Translations under genes and position numbers: made by a program
Origin: Canibacter zhoujuaniae
GTDB lineage: Bacteria; Actinomycetota; Actinomycetes; Actinomycetales; Microbacteriaceae
Length of the DNA stretch: 64,000 nt
Assembly (NCBI RefSeq): GCF_011752015.1
Contig: NZ_JAAIKA010000001.1
Span: forward strand, 248,001-312,000
Direction: 5' to 3'
Shown: in pieces, positions 54,808 to 63,528 of the stretch
Layout: every line of letters starts with the position of its first letter
How positions within the stretch are numbered: position 1 is the stretch's first letter
Notes under the pieces: generated by a model
Told to the model about the DNA's origin: nothing
Databases searched by the model: none
Seen by the model: the letters and a program-made list of their open reading frames with translations, nothing else

Positions 54808-55794
54808 TCAAACCTCTGGATCAGGGTTTATTTGACGCTGCTGGGCAAATCGTTCGGCGGCACGTGCTTTTTTACGCAAAACTTTATCGCTCTTCACCAT
54901 CTGCCCAACCATGCCCGGTGTCCAGGCATCAACATCAGCATCACTAAATTCTGACTTTGATGCACGTCGCTTCAGCTCAGGCAGCACAGCACCCGGCGCA
55001 AGGCGTCTAGCCGTCACAAGAAAACCTGTGTGCCCCACCATACGGTGATCTGGGCGCACAGCAAGCCCCTCAACATGCCATGTCCGAACGAGAGTCTCAG
55101 ATGACTGGGGGTGCGTGAAGGCGCCGCTTGCGCGCAGCGCCTCTACTGTGCGCGACAGCTGAGTCACAGTCGCTACGTATGCGATGAATACGCCGCCGCC
55201 AACCAGCGCGGTTGCAGCAGCGTCAACACACTCCCAGGGCGCAAGCATATCCAAAACCACACGATCAATCGATCCCGGCTCTGCGACCTTAGGCAAAACA
55301 TCCTGGAAATCACCCACAGATAGCTCCCAATTCGGAGCTTTGCCGCCATAGAATGCTGTCACGTTTGCAGCAGCGATGTCGGCGAACTCTTGCCGACGTT
55401 CGATTGAGTGCAGCCTGCCGCTGCCTGCAAGAGCGCGCAAGAGATGCAGGGTGAGAGCACCAGAGCCGACACCGGCTTCAACAACATTAAGCCCTGGCGC
55501 AATATCGCACTGTGACACAATCTGGGCGGCGTCTTTTGGATACACAATTGCGGCACCGCGCGGCATCGCCATCACAAAATCGGCCAGCAGCGGGCGAATA
55601 GCTAAAAACTCCTGACCACCCTCCATCGTCAGAACACTCGCATCATCGCGCCCCACAATATCTTTGTGCGGGATCATTCCCCAGTGGGTGTGAAACTCCC
55701 CTTCGGGCACGAGTGTGATGCTGTATCGCTTATTGCGTGGACCGGTGAGCTGCACTCGGTCACCAAAAACGAAGGGGCCACGAACTGCGCTCAT
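54808..55794 (-). CDS. trmI: tRNA (adenine-58-N1)-methyltransferase
   Basis: TrmI methylates adenine 58 (or 57/58) in the T-loop of tRNA. The 328-residue protein has an N-terminal small beta-domain (GDRVQLTGPRNKRYSITL), then the SAM motif VVEAGVGSGALTLHLLRAL near 95-113 and the conserved VVLDMLAPWE near 180-189. In most actinobacteria the next genes downstream are arc/mpa, dop, pup and paf; here pafBC follows after only 16 bases. Confidence 0.94.
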   Translation of the reverse strand: MSAVRGPFVFGDRVQLTGPRNKRYSITLVPEGEFHTHWGMIPHKDIVGRDDASVLTMEGGQEFLAIRPLLADFVMAMPRGAAIVYPKDAAQIVSQCDIAPGLNVVEAGVGSGALTLHLLRALAGSGRLHSIERRQEFADIAAANVTAFYGGKAPNWELSVGDFQDVLPKVAEPGSIDRVVLDMLAPWECVDAAATALVGGGVFIAYVATVTQLSRTVEALRASGAFTHPQSSETLVRTWHVEGLAVRPDHRMVGHTGFLVTARRLAPGAVLPELKRRASKSEFSDADVDAWTPGMVGQMVKSDKVLRKKARAAERFAQQRQINPDPEV

Positions 55795-55797
55795 AAT

Positions 55798-56514
55798 TTA
55801 TACCTCTGAAAGACTGTGGCCGCCACGGGTTGGTGGCAGATGACGAAGTTTTGTGAAATATGTTGACACTGTTTCAATATCAACGTCTGCTAGCGTATCA
55901 AGCACCAAATGAGACTGATAGCCGCTTAAGTCTAGAAGGTGTTCGACGCCAATTGTGACGCACCCGGCGCTGGTGGCAGCAGCGAGCCCCGTGTCAGAAT
56001 CTTCAAACACAACACAGTCTCCGGGGTCAGCGCTCACCGCAGCTGCACCAGCAAGGTATGGCGCAGGAAGCGGTTTTCCGCCGCCCGGAGGGAAATCATC
56101 ACCGCCAAAAATAGCCGCAAATGTGCCTTCTGGAAGTTCGGCCGCAACAGCCTCTGCAACATTACGCAGTGCCATAGTCACCAACACGTTCGGAATCCCA
56201 GCCTCACGTGCGGCCAGCAACAGCTCGCGCGCTCCCGGCCGCCAAATTACGCCCGCAGTCTGATAAAGCTCAACCACACGATTTGCTTTACCCTGCACGA
56301 TATCTGCGGCTGGCAGTGTCACCCCGTGTTCACGCAGCACTCGCGCTGATTCCCACAAACTTTTACCGATCAGCCCCTGCTTAGCTTCGGCAGACAGCGC
56401 AACACCGTACTGACTAACTATTTCATGACCGGCCCGCACCCAATACTGTTCGGAGTCGACAATCGTCCCGTCAAGATCCCACAGCAGCGCAGCTGGTTTT
56501 CTTTCTTTCTGCAT
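55798..56514 (-). CDS. HAD-superfamily phosphatase (beta-phosphoglucomutase-like)
   Basis: The 238-residue protein has the HAD motif I LLWDLDGTIVDSEQYW near residues 9-24, motif II VLVTMA and the late FEDSDTGLAAATSAGC, as in the beta-phosphoglucomutase/phosphatase branch. The substrate is not known. It starts directly after the mshC stop, with AGGAG inside mshC, so the two are translated together; this link with mshC is common in actinobacteria. Confidence 0.9.
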   Translation of the reverse strand: MQKERKPAALLWDLDGTIVDSEQYWVRAGHEIVSQYGVALSAEAKQGLIGKSLWESARVLREHGVTLPAADIVQGKANRVVELYQTAGVIWRPGARELLLAAREAGIPNVLVTMALRNVAEAVAAELPEGTFAAIFGGDDFPPGGGKPLPAPYLAGAAAVSADPGDCVVFEDSDTGLAAATSAGCVTIGVEHLLDLSGYQSHLVLDTLADVDIETVSTYFTKLRHLPPTRGGHSLSEV

Positions 56515-57777
56515 TCACTCTCCTGAAGCGAGGTTGATTTCAATACCGAGCAAGTTTTGCACCGCAGCCACAACAGTCTGCGGATCATCTACGCCGGTAG
56601 CCGCAGCCGCATCGAGCACGGCGAGCATCACCGGAGTGTCTAGATCGTTGGCAAGTGCCTGGCGCAGCTGCAGTAAGACAGCGGCGGCAGAAGTTTGATC
56701 CGCCCGCTCTGTTGCAAATCCCTTTGCCCAGCGCGCTAGTCTGGCACGCGCCCTGTCGATTTCACCGTCCTGCCACTCCCACTCTGTGCGGTAGTGATGC
56801 GCGGCCAGCGCAAGCCGGATCTCTGAGCCGCTATACCCTGCTTGTAACAGCTTGTGCACAAACACCAGGTTGCCACGGGACTTACTCATTTTATGCCCCT
56901 GGTAGCTCACTAGTGCGGTGTGGGAGTAGAGATGCGCAAGCGGATTGCGATACAGGGCGGCTGCGGTAGCCGCAGAAAACTCATGGTGCGGGAAGGGAAG
57001 ATCCGCTCCCCCGCCCTGCACGCTGAACGGAGTGCCCAACGCCTCAGCGGCAATAACAGCACACTCCACATGCCAGCCGGGTCGCCCGTAGCCAACCGGT
57101 GACTCCCAAGCAGGTTCACCCTCTCGCGCTGCCCGCCACAGTAGCGGATCGAGCGGATCACGCTTGCCTGCGCGGTCTGGATCGCCGCCGCGCTCAGCTG
57201 CCAGCGTTAAATACTCAGCAGGAAGCAGCTTCGTAATATCACCAAGTTGCCACACTCCCTGCTCAGTAACAGCCTTATAGTCAAAATAAATATCGTTTGC
57301 CGCAGCTTCTGGGGTGTCAACCTCATACGCGAATCCGTGCTTTAGCAGTTTTAAAACAGCGTAGGCAATTGGCTGCACCACCTCGGTAACTGCAACGTAG
57401 TGCTGAGGTGGCAGCATTTTTAGCTGGTACATATCTGAGCGGAAAAGCCCAATCTGTTCTGCTGCGAGCCCCTCCCAGTTTTTATGAGTTTGTGCGGCTC
57501 GCTCCAGCAGCGGATCATCAACGTCGGTGATGTTTTGTGCGTACTCGACAGCGTATCCCGCATCGAGCCACGCGCGCTGTAGCAGGTCATAGCTTAGGTA
57601 GGTGAAGGCGTGACCAAGGTGTGTGGCATCGTACGGGGTGATACCGCACACATAAAGGGTTGCTCTACCGTTTGGCAGCGTTGTATGTTCAAACCGGCCT
57701 GTAGCGGTATTAAAAAGACGCGGCAGATCACCCTTACCGGGCAGTTTGCTTAATGCTGGAGCTGTCCAAGTACGCAT
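56515..57777 (-). CDS. mshC: L-cysteine:1D-myo-inositol 2-amino-2-deoxy-alpha-D-glucopyranoside ligase
   Basis: MshC joins cysteine to GlcN-inositol in mycothiol synthesis, the actinobacterial counterpart of glutathione. The 420-residue protein resembles class I cysteinyl-tRNA synthetase catalytic domains: zinc-site C44 in YVCGITPYD, the HIGH-like HLGHA (53-57), WHVECAVIA with a further zinc Cys at 239, and KMSKS (296-300). It lacks the tRNA-binding domain of CysS, which separates it from that enzyme. It lies between uppP and the HAD gene. Confidence 0.95.
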   Translation of the reverse strand: MRTWTAPALSKLPGKGDLPRLFNTATGRFEHTTLPNGRATLYVCGITPYDATHLGHAFTYLSYDLLQRAWLDAGYAVEYAQNITDVDDPLLERAAQTHKNWEGLAAEQIGLFRSDMYQLKMLPPQHYVAVTEVVQPIAYAVLKLLKHGFAYEVDTPEAAANDIYFDYKAVTEQGVWQLGDITKLLPAEYLTLAAERGGDPDRAGKRDPLDPLLWRAAREGEPAWESPVGYGRPGWHVECAVIAAEALGTPFSVQGGGADLPFPHHEFSAATAAALYRNPLAHLYSHTALVSYQGHKMSKSRGNLVFVHKLLQAGYSGSEIRLALAAHHYRTEWEWQDGEIDRARARLARWAKGFATERADQTSAAAVLLQLRQALANDLDTPVMLAVLDAAAATGVDDPQTVVAAVQNLLGIEINLASGE

Positions 57778-57783
57778 ATCTTC

Positions 57784-58623
57784 CTAGAGAGTTGTGCCAC
57801 CGGCCGGATCAAGCACCCCTGTTGCAACCAAAATCAACAGCACAACACCGAGAATTACTCGATAGATGACAAATGGCATAAATGACCGGGTCGAAATAAA
57901 GTGCATAAACCACTTAATAATAATGAGCGCCACAACAAAAGCAACAGCTGTTGCAATAAAGGTTTCAAGCGCTCCCACCGGGCTAGTTTCACTAAACGAT
58001 TTAATTAACTTATAGCCGCCGGATCCGACGATTGCAGGGATCGCTAGAAGAAAAGAATATCTGGCAGCAGCAGCCCGACTGTAGCCCATTAAAAGCCCAG
58101 CTGTGATCGTGCCGCCTGAGCGTGAGACACCGGGGATCAGCGCGAGAGCCTGCGCAAAACCATATGTTAAACCGTGCGCGGCACTAAGATCCTTAAGCTC
58201 ACGCCGTTTTTTCCCGATCCGGTCAGCGATTCCGAGAATGATGCCGAAGATAATCAGGTTTGCGCCAACAATCCAAAGCGACCGAAGCGTGGTGTCGATC
58301 TGCTCTTCAAAAAGGAGGCCGCAGATCACGATAGGAAGTGATCCAAAAATGATCCACCAACCGAGTTTCGCGTTTGCGTCGCCGCGCGGCACGCGACCGG
58401 TCAGCGAGCCAAACCAAGCTGCGATGATCTGTTTGATGTCACGCCAAAAAAAGAGGATCACCGCTAGCTCTGTTCCAAGCTGTGTGATTGCGGTAAACGC
58501 ACTGCCGGTGTCGCCAAGACCCATAACCTGACCGGCAACCCGCAGGTGTGCGCTTGAGGAGATAGGCAAAAACTCTGTCAAACCCTGGATCAAACCGAGA
58601 ATAATAGACTCAAATATGCTCAT
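57784..58623 (-). CDS. uppP: Undecaprenyl-diphosphatase UppP (BacA)
   Basis: UppP recycles the undecaprenyl carrier of cell-wall synthesis by removing a phosphate and gives bacitracin resistance. The 279-residue membrane protein has [19 protein letters not shown] near residues 10-28 with the catalytic Glu and Ser residues, and [14 protein letters not shown] near 168-181 with the conserved Arg. The mshC gene follows 6 bases later. Confidence 0.96.
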   Translation of the reverse strand: MSIFESIILGLIQGLTEFLPISSSAHLRVAGQVMGLGDTGSAFTAITQLGTELAVILFFWRDIKQIIAAWFGSLTGRVPRGDANAKLGWWIIFGSLPIVICGLLFEEQIDTTLRSLWIVGANLIIFGIILGIADRIGKKRRELKDLSAAHGLTYGFAQALALIPGVSRSGGTITAGLLMGYSRAAAARYSFLLAIPAIVGSGGYKLIKSFSETSPVGALETFIATAVAFVVALIIIKWFMHFISTRSFMPFVIYRVILGVVLLILVATGVLDPAGGTTL

Positions 58624-58633
58624 GGAACAGCCT

Positions 58634-59920
58634 CTAGAACTCGCGCAGCAGATCTACCAACACGCGGTGACCAAAGTCTAAAGCGGCAAGCGGCACACGC
58701 TCGTCGACGCCGTGGAACATAGCTGGAAAATCAAGCTCAGGTGGCAACAGGAGCGGAGCGAATCCGTAACCTGAGATCCCCAGCTCTGCTAGCGCCTTAT
58801 TGTCGGTGCCACCGCTAAGTAGATACGGGAGCACAAGCGCATCCGGATCGTGCTTCTGCAGCGCGCTAATCATAGCGTCGACCGCCTCACCAGCGAACGG
58901 CACCTCAAGATCGATGCCGGAAAACTGCACATCCATTTCAATATCCGGCCCGAGAATCTCTTGAATCTCTGCCAGAGTTGCTTCCTTCTGTCCAGGTAGC
59001 GTGCGCACATCGATCACTGCTTCGGCCACATCTGGGACGACGTTGTGCATATAGCCAGCGTTGAGGCGAGTCACGTTGCAGGTGTTTTGCAGCGTCGCGT
59101 CAATGAAGGTGGCGGCTGCTCCGGTGCGTGCCACAAGCTCCTGTGGCGAGCCTGGCCCGGTTAGCTTTTCGATCTCAGCAAGCAGGTTAGAGGTGGTTTC
59201 ACCGAGTGTGATCGGCCACTCTTTTTCGGCAAGTCGGCTGATTGCCGCAGCCAGTTTTGTGATCGGATTATCGACCGGCAGACGCGATCCGTGCTGCGCA
59301 ACGCCGCGTGCGCGCAGCTTGATCCAGGCGTTTCCTTTTTCGCCTGTTTGCAATAGGTAGGCGCGCTTATCTCCAAGATATATTGAGTAGCCGCCAACCT
59401 CACTGATCGCATAGCCGTTGCCGGCAAACACCTCTGGGTGTTCGCGCACCATAAACTCCGAACCAAAAACACCGCCGTTTTCTTCGTCAGCGAAGAACGT
59501 GAGTGTAATATTTCGGCGCGGTTTTTCGCCAGCCCGCAAAAGTTCAGCCACCGCGGTCAGCATCATCGCATCCATTTGTTTCATATCGACGGCGCCACGC
59601 CCCCAGAGCATACCGTCGCGGATTTCACCGGCGAAAGGATCTACCGACCAGTTGGCTGGATCCGCGGGCACAACATCAAGATGGCCGTGCAAAACAAGCC
59701 CAGGCAGTTCGGGGTTGGCACCGGGGATCTGAGCTATCACATTTGCGCGACCCGGCGCAGCCTCATAAATCTCCGGCTGTAAACCAAGGTCAGTAAGGTA
59801 TGCGGCAATAAACTGGGCTGCCGGTAGCTCGGGGTTGGCGTCTCCCCCGCCACGATTAGAAGTGTCAAACTGAATTAACCGCTGCGCGAGCCTGACGGTC
59901 TCTGAATACTGCTCATTCAT
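58634..59920 (-). CDS. M20-family metallopeptidase / deacylase
   Basis: The 428-residue protein is a dinuclear-zinc hydrolase of the M20 family. The first metal site is [11 protein letters not shown] near residues 77-87, the bridging Asp is in GRGAVDMKQ, and the catalytic Glu pair is in FFADEENGG. The family includes dipeptidases and acetylornithine-type deacylases; the substrate is unclear. The C-terminal conserved [13 protein letters not shown] supports the call. TAGGCT ends 6 bases before the ATG. uppP follows 10 bases downstream. Confidence 0.9.
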   Translation of the reverse strand: MNEQYSETVRLAQRLIQFDTSNRGGGDANPELPAAQFIAAYLTDLGLQPEIYEAAPGRANVIAQIPGANPELPGLVLHGHLDVVPADPANWSVDPFAGEIRDGMLWGRGAVDMKQMDAMMLTAVAELLRAGEKPRRNITLTFFADEENGGVFGSEFMVREHPEVFAGNGYAISEVGGYSIYLGDKRAYLLQTGEKGNAWIKLRARGVAQHGSRLPVDNPITKLAAAISRLAEKEWPITLGETTSNLLAEIEKLTGPGSPQELVARTGAAATFIDATLQNTCNVTRLNAGYMHNVVPDVAEAVIDVRTLPGQKEATLAEIQEILGPDIEMDVQFSGIDLEVPFAGEAVDAMISALQKHDPDALVLPYLLSGGTDNKALAELGISGYGFAPLLLPPELDFPAMFHGVDERVPLAALDFGHRVLVDLLREF

Positions 59921-59926
59921 TCTTTA

Positions 59927-59932
59927 AGCCTA
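59927..59932 (-). promoter_or_regulatory. -10 box TAGGCT of the M20 peptidase gene, likely leaderless
   Basis: TAGGCT ends 6 bases before the ATG at 59920, with no ribosome binding site between. Confidence 0.5.
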
Positions 59933-60031
59933 TCTAGGGAAACTGTGACGCGCCGGACAAACAAACTTTTTTCGCTCTAATGAAGAAATCATGCTATGTT
60001 TAAACCTGTTGTGTTCAACACATCCCAACTC

Positions 60032-60118
60032 GCGCGGGTGGCGGAATAGGTAGACGCGCTAGCTTGAGGTGCTAGTGCCCGCATTTAGGGCGTGGGGGTT
60101 CAAGTCCCCCCTCGCGCA
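60032..60118 (+). tRNA. tRNA-Leu (GAG)
   Basis: The acceptor stem GCGCGGG (60032-60038) pairs with CTCGCGC (60111-60117), with discriminator A at 60118 and no encoded CCA. The anticodon loop TTGAGGT within the CTAGC/GCTAG stem gives anticodon GAG at 60066-60068, reading CUC and CUU. A long variable arm (TGCCCGCATTTAGGGCG) and the T arm GGGGG-TTCAAGT-CCCCC confirm a class II leucine tRNA. TATGTT at 59995-60000 is a possible -10 box. Confidence 0.97.
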
Positions 60119-60124
60119 CGAGTT

Positions 60125-60160
60125 AAAACCCCTGGCGGTAAAAACTGCCAGGGGTTTTTG
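60125..60160 (+). terminator. Intrinsic terminator after tRNA-Leu
   Basis: AAAACCCCTGGC (60125-60136) pairs with GCCAGGGGTTTT (60147-60158), ending in a T run, 7 bases after the tRNA. Confidence 0.88.
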
Positions 60161-60187
60161 CACATACACCGGTTAAAGGAGTAGCCG

Positions 60188-61447
60188 ATGGCAAAACAAC
60201 GCAGACCCGAGCATCTCTCACAAGAAAAAATCTCTGCTGCACAAGATAACACCTTAAAAGTGGTCATGGTGAGCCAGCTAGTCTCCGGTGTCGGGCTGCC
60301 AACAACTATTTTGAGCGGTTCGCTGCTTTCAACTGAGCTGTTCGGCGCAGAGAGCGCACCTGGCATCCCCGCGGCGCTGTCACTGTTGGGTGCGGGAGTT
60401 GTCGCATATTTACTGGGACTGCTCGCTAAAGCGCGCGGCCGCAGGCTAAGTCTCGGGCTCGGTTACGCGCTCGGCGGGCTTGGCGCAATGCTGGTGCTCA
60501 TCGCCGCCAAATTTGCCAGCACACCACTGCTTTTTATCGGCTTAATCGTTTACGGCTCCGGATTCGCGGCAAGCTTGCATTCCAGGTACGCCGGCAGCGA
60601 CCTTGCGCACCCGACAAACCGTGGCAAAGCGATACGAGTTGCGTTTTTTGCGAGCACTATCGGTGCAGTTGCAGCCCCAAGCCTCTCTAAACTGATAGCT
60701 GAGCCGACCCAGTCGCTTGAGCTGCCATCGTACGCAGGGCCATTTATTTTAAGCGCGCTAGCCTATCTCTTCGCAGCAATTATTGTGCTGCTTCTGATGC
60801 GACCTGACCCTTACGTCTTAGCGCAGAACCTTGCTAGGTTTACGGGCGCAAAACGTTCCTCTGCAACATCACAGCTCTTTGACCGCAAGCTTGCGCTGTT
60901 TGGCGGCACAACAATGTTTGCAGTTATGTTTGTGCTGTCAGGGGTTATGGCGGTAACACCCTCTCATATGGCAGAGGCGGGAATGCATCCGGAAGCGGTG
61001 CAGATTCTGATCAGCCTGCACATCGCCGCAATGTACCTAACTTCTTTAGTCACGGGCCGCTGGGTAGACACATTTGGGGCGCAGAAAATCGCGTTTGCTG
61101 CAGCGAGTGTTTCGCTTATAAGCTGCATCATCATTTTCTTTACACCGGGCGATTCCGTATATCTGCTGCTGATCGCGCTCACACTTCTCGGCGTTGGGTG
61201 GAATTTCGGCCTAATCTCTGGCAGCGCCTCCACCCTTGCCGCAAACAATCTCGGAAAAAACCCACAGCTGCAAGCAAAGGGCGACGCAGCGCTCACTTTT
61301 GGAGGGGCTGTGGCTGGGTTGCTAGCGGGATGGCTCGTGACAGTCACCGGCTACTCGGCCGTAATGCTAGTTTTCTTAATTATTGCAGCGTGTCATCTGC
61401 TGTTCATTCTCTTTGTCGCTCGCAAAGGCATTGGGGCACAAGCGTAA
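60188..61447 (+). CDS. MFS transporter, substrate unknown
   Basis: The 419-residue protein has about twelve membrane helices in two halves, with a central loop near residues 205-230. The conserved region between helices four and five reads FAASLHSRYAGSDLAHPTNRGKA, similar to the MFS efflux branch found in actinobacteria, where the loop after helix four has an RGKA-type element. No substrate can be inferred from the neighbourhood. It starts 28 bases after the tRNA terminator, with AAAGGAG before the ATG. Confidence 0.87.
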   Translation: MAKQRRPEHLSQEKISAAQDNTLKVVMVSQLVSGVGLPTTILSGSLLSTELFGAESAPGIPAALSLLGAGVVAYLLGLLAKARGRRLSLGLGYALGGLGAMLVLIAAKFASTPLLFIGLIVYGSGFAASLHSRYAGSDLAHPTNRGKAIRVAFFASTIGAVAAPSLSKLIAEPTQSLELPSYAGPFILSALAYLFAAIIVLLLMRPDPYVLAQNLARFTGAKRSSATSQLFDRKLALFGGTTMFAVMFVLSGVMAVTPSHMAEAGMHPEAVQILISLHIAAMYLTSLVTGRWVDTFGAQKIAFAAASVSLISCIIIFFTPGDSVYLLLIALTLLGVGWNFGLISGSASTLAANNLGKNPQLQAKGDAALTFGGAVAGLLAGWLVTVTGYSAVMLVFLIIAACHLLFILFVARKGIGAQA

Positions 61448-61486
61448 AATTTAAAAAGTCAGTGATAGTGATTAGAAAGCGAAATC

Positions 61487-62611
61487 ATGAGAGAGCATAA
61501 AATCGCTCTGTTACCGGGCGACGGCATCGGCCCAGAAGTTGTTAGCGCAGCGCTTACGGTGCTAGATGCTGCTGAAAAAGAGTTTGGATTTAAAACAGCA
61601 CGACAGCACTATGACATCGGCGCAACAGAGTATCTAAATACCGGCAGACTCTTTCATGAATTTGAAGACGAACTACGCGGCTATGACGCAATATTTTTCG
61701 GAGCGATGGGAGACCCGAGGGTAGCTCCCGGAATTCTAGAGCGCGGAATTATTCTCGAAATGCGCCAGCGTTTTGATCAGGCGGCGAATGTGCGCCCGAT
61801 CCGCCTCTACCCCGGCGTGCCAACCCCGATTGCTGACCTTAACCCGGAGCGCTGCGAGCTGGTGATCGTCCGCGAGAACACAGAAGGATCCTACGTCGCG
61901 GCGGGCTCTTCAGTGCACACTGGCACTAAGCAAGAAACCGCAATGCAAGAGTCGCTCAATACCTACGCAGGCACACGCAGAGTGGTTGAGTACGCGTTCA
62001 AACTGGCCAACAAGCGGCGTAAAAAACTAACCCTATGTCACAAAACTAATGTGCTTGTGACAGCAGGCAAGCTCTGGCAGCGGGTGGTAGATGAAGTCGC
62101 CCAAGAGTTTCCTGAGGTTGCAGTAGATTACGTGCATGTCGACGCGATGTGCTTCCACCTGCCCCTGACACCGGAACGTTTTGATGTGGTTGTAACAGAC
62201 AACCTGTTCGGCGACATCATTACCGATCTTGGTGCGGTTGTGCAGGGCGGTCTCGGTGTTGCGACAAGCGCCAACCTGAACCTCGACGGCAGCGCGCCAA
62301 GCATGTTTGAGGCGATTCACGGTTCTGCACCGGATATTGCAGGGCAGCAGTTGGCTAACCCGTCGGCTGCGATCCTCGCGCTCGCACTAATGCTCGGGCA
62401 TCTTGGTGAGGGGGCTGCCGCGGCCGCAATTGAGCGAGCAACCGCCGCTGTAATCGCTAAGCTACCGGCGTTAGCTGGCAAAGAGATGGGTCTTACCACT
62501 TCTGAAATTGGAGAGCGTATCGCCACAAAAATTGCGGACGGATCATACGCCGAACTGGAACTGGATAATCAGCTCGTGCAGACGCTCGCTGAAATTCGTG
62601 TGGGTGTTTAA
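61487..62611 (+). CDS. leuB: 3-isopropylmalate dehydrogenase
   Basis: LeuB oxidises and decarboxylates 3-isopropylmalate in leucine synthesis. The 374-residue protein has the start LLPGDGIGPEVV, the substrate loop EILEMRQRFD with VRPIRL, VRENTEGSY, and the metal site DNLFGDIITDLG, all features of the family. It resembles the actinobacterial LeuB type; tartrate or isocitrate dehydrogenase relatives are less likely. A GAAAG lies upstream of the ATG. The stop directly abuts the DedA gene start. Confidence 0.93.
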   Translation: MREHKIALLPGDGIGPEVVSAALTVLDAAEKEFGFKTARQHYDIGATEYLNTGRLFHEFEDELRGYDAIFFGAMGDPRVAPGILERGIILEMRQRFDQAANVRPIRLYPGVPTPIADLNPERCELVIVRENTEGSYVAAGSSVHTGTKQETAMQESLNTYAGTRRVVEYAFKLANKRRKKLTLCHKTNVLVTAGKLWQRVVDEVAQEFPEVAVDYVHVDAMCFHLPLTPERFDVVVTDNLFGDIITDLGAVVQGGLGVATSANLNLDGSAPSMFEAIHGSAPDIAGQQLANPSAAILALALMLGHLGEGAAAAAIERATAAVIAKLPALAGKEMGLTTSEIGERIATKIADGSYAELELDNQLVQTLAEIRVGV

Positions 62612-63283
62612 GTGTCGCAGGTCACTATGCATTTCCTAGTGCTAGCTGCCCAGCACAGCGAGGGCGGCTGGTTGCAGCCGATTGTTGACTGGGTTGTAAA
62701 CCTTATGAATCTCATAGGTGCCCCCGGGGTGGGAATCGGTATCGCGCTCGAAAATTTATTTCCCCCCATCCCAAGTGAGGTGCTGCTCCCTCTCGCCGGT
62801 TTTACTGCCAGCCAGCCTGGTGCCCTGTTCACTCCCCTAGAAGCAATTATTTGGGCTACCGCGGGATCGGTTATAGGTGCTTTAGCCCTCTATTGGATAG
62901 GCGCTGTTATTGGCCATAATCGCACCGTCGCAATTTTTGAAAAACTGCCCTTAGTCAGCGGTAACGACGTCGAGAAAACAGTGGCTTGGTTTAACCGCCA
63001 CGGTTATAAAGCTGTTTTCTTTGGGCGCATGGTGCCCCTGTTTCGCAGTCTGATTTCTATTCCAGCAGGTATCGAGCGAATGCACCTGATGAAATTTACG
63101 CTGCTCACACTGCTCGGTTCACTCCTCTGGAACACTATTTGGATTCTCGCTGGCTTCTGGCTGGGCAATCAGTGGGAAACGGTTATTATCTGGGTGGATC
63201 GCTTTAAATACCTGGTTATAGCAGTTCTTGTGGTGCTGTTCATCATCTGGTTGGTGCAAAAGTTTAGGGCTCGCAGAGCATGA
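62612..63283 (+). CDS. DedA-family membrane protein
   Basis: The 223-residue protein is a DedA (SNARE-associated/VTT) member. Conserved parts are ENLFPPIPSEVLLPLAG near residues 48-64 and FGRMVPLFRSLISIPAG near 140-156, with re-entrant hydrophobic loops and a C-terminal helix. The family includes undecaprenyl-phosphate and polyprenyl-phosphate flippases, which would fit envelope growth. The GTG start directly follows leuB; an ATG five codons later is possible. It overlaps the clpS start. Confidence 0.92.
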   Translation: MSQVTMHFLVLAAQHSEGGWLQPIVDWVVNLMNLIGAPGVGIGIALENLFPPIPSEVLLPLAGFTASQPGALFTPLEAIIWATAGSVIGALALYWIGAVIGHNRTVAIFEKLPLVSGNDVEKTVAWFNRHGYKAVFFGRMVPLFRSLISIPAGIERMHLMKFTLLTLLGSLLWNTIWILAGFWLGNQWETVIIWVDRFKYLVIAVLVVLFIIWLVQKFRARRA

Positions 63284-63528
63284 GTGGCGCAGCCGGAAAG
63301 CAGTGGCGGGTTGTGATGCACAACTGTCCTGTGCTCGTTTACGGCTATGTGTTCTCTGTGCTGCTAGAGCTAACGGAGTTTACCCGGAAAGAGATAACAG
63401 GTTTCGTTAATGAAGCTCACAATTTCGGAAGCTGTGAATTGTATACCGGCGATAAAGAGCAGGCGTGGCTGCTTGCAGAGAGATTGCACGGTTACGGCAT
63501 CATCGCAACACTCCAGGAGCTCCCATAG
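63280..63528 (+). CDS. clpS: ClpS-like Clp protease adaptor
   Basis: ClpS brings N-degron substrates to ClpC/ClpA-ClpP. The 82-residue protein shows WRVVMHNCPVLVYGYV (ordinarily ND..N at this place), the helix FTRKEITGFVNEAHNFG, and the end LAERLHGYGIIATLQEL, matching the ClpS fold. The N-D-P motif that binds the substrate is N-C-P here. It overlaps DedA and the next gene, so it is part of a leuB-dedA-clpS-DUF2017 operon. Confidence 0.85.
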   Translation: MSGAAGKQWRVVMHNCPVLVYGYVFSVLLELTEFTRKEITGFVNEAHNFGSCELYTGDKEQAWLLAERLHGYGIIATLQELP

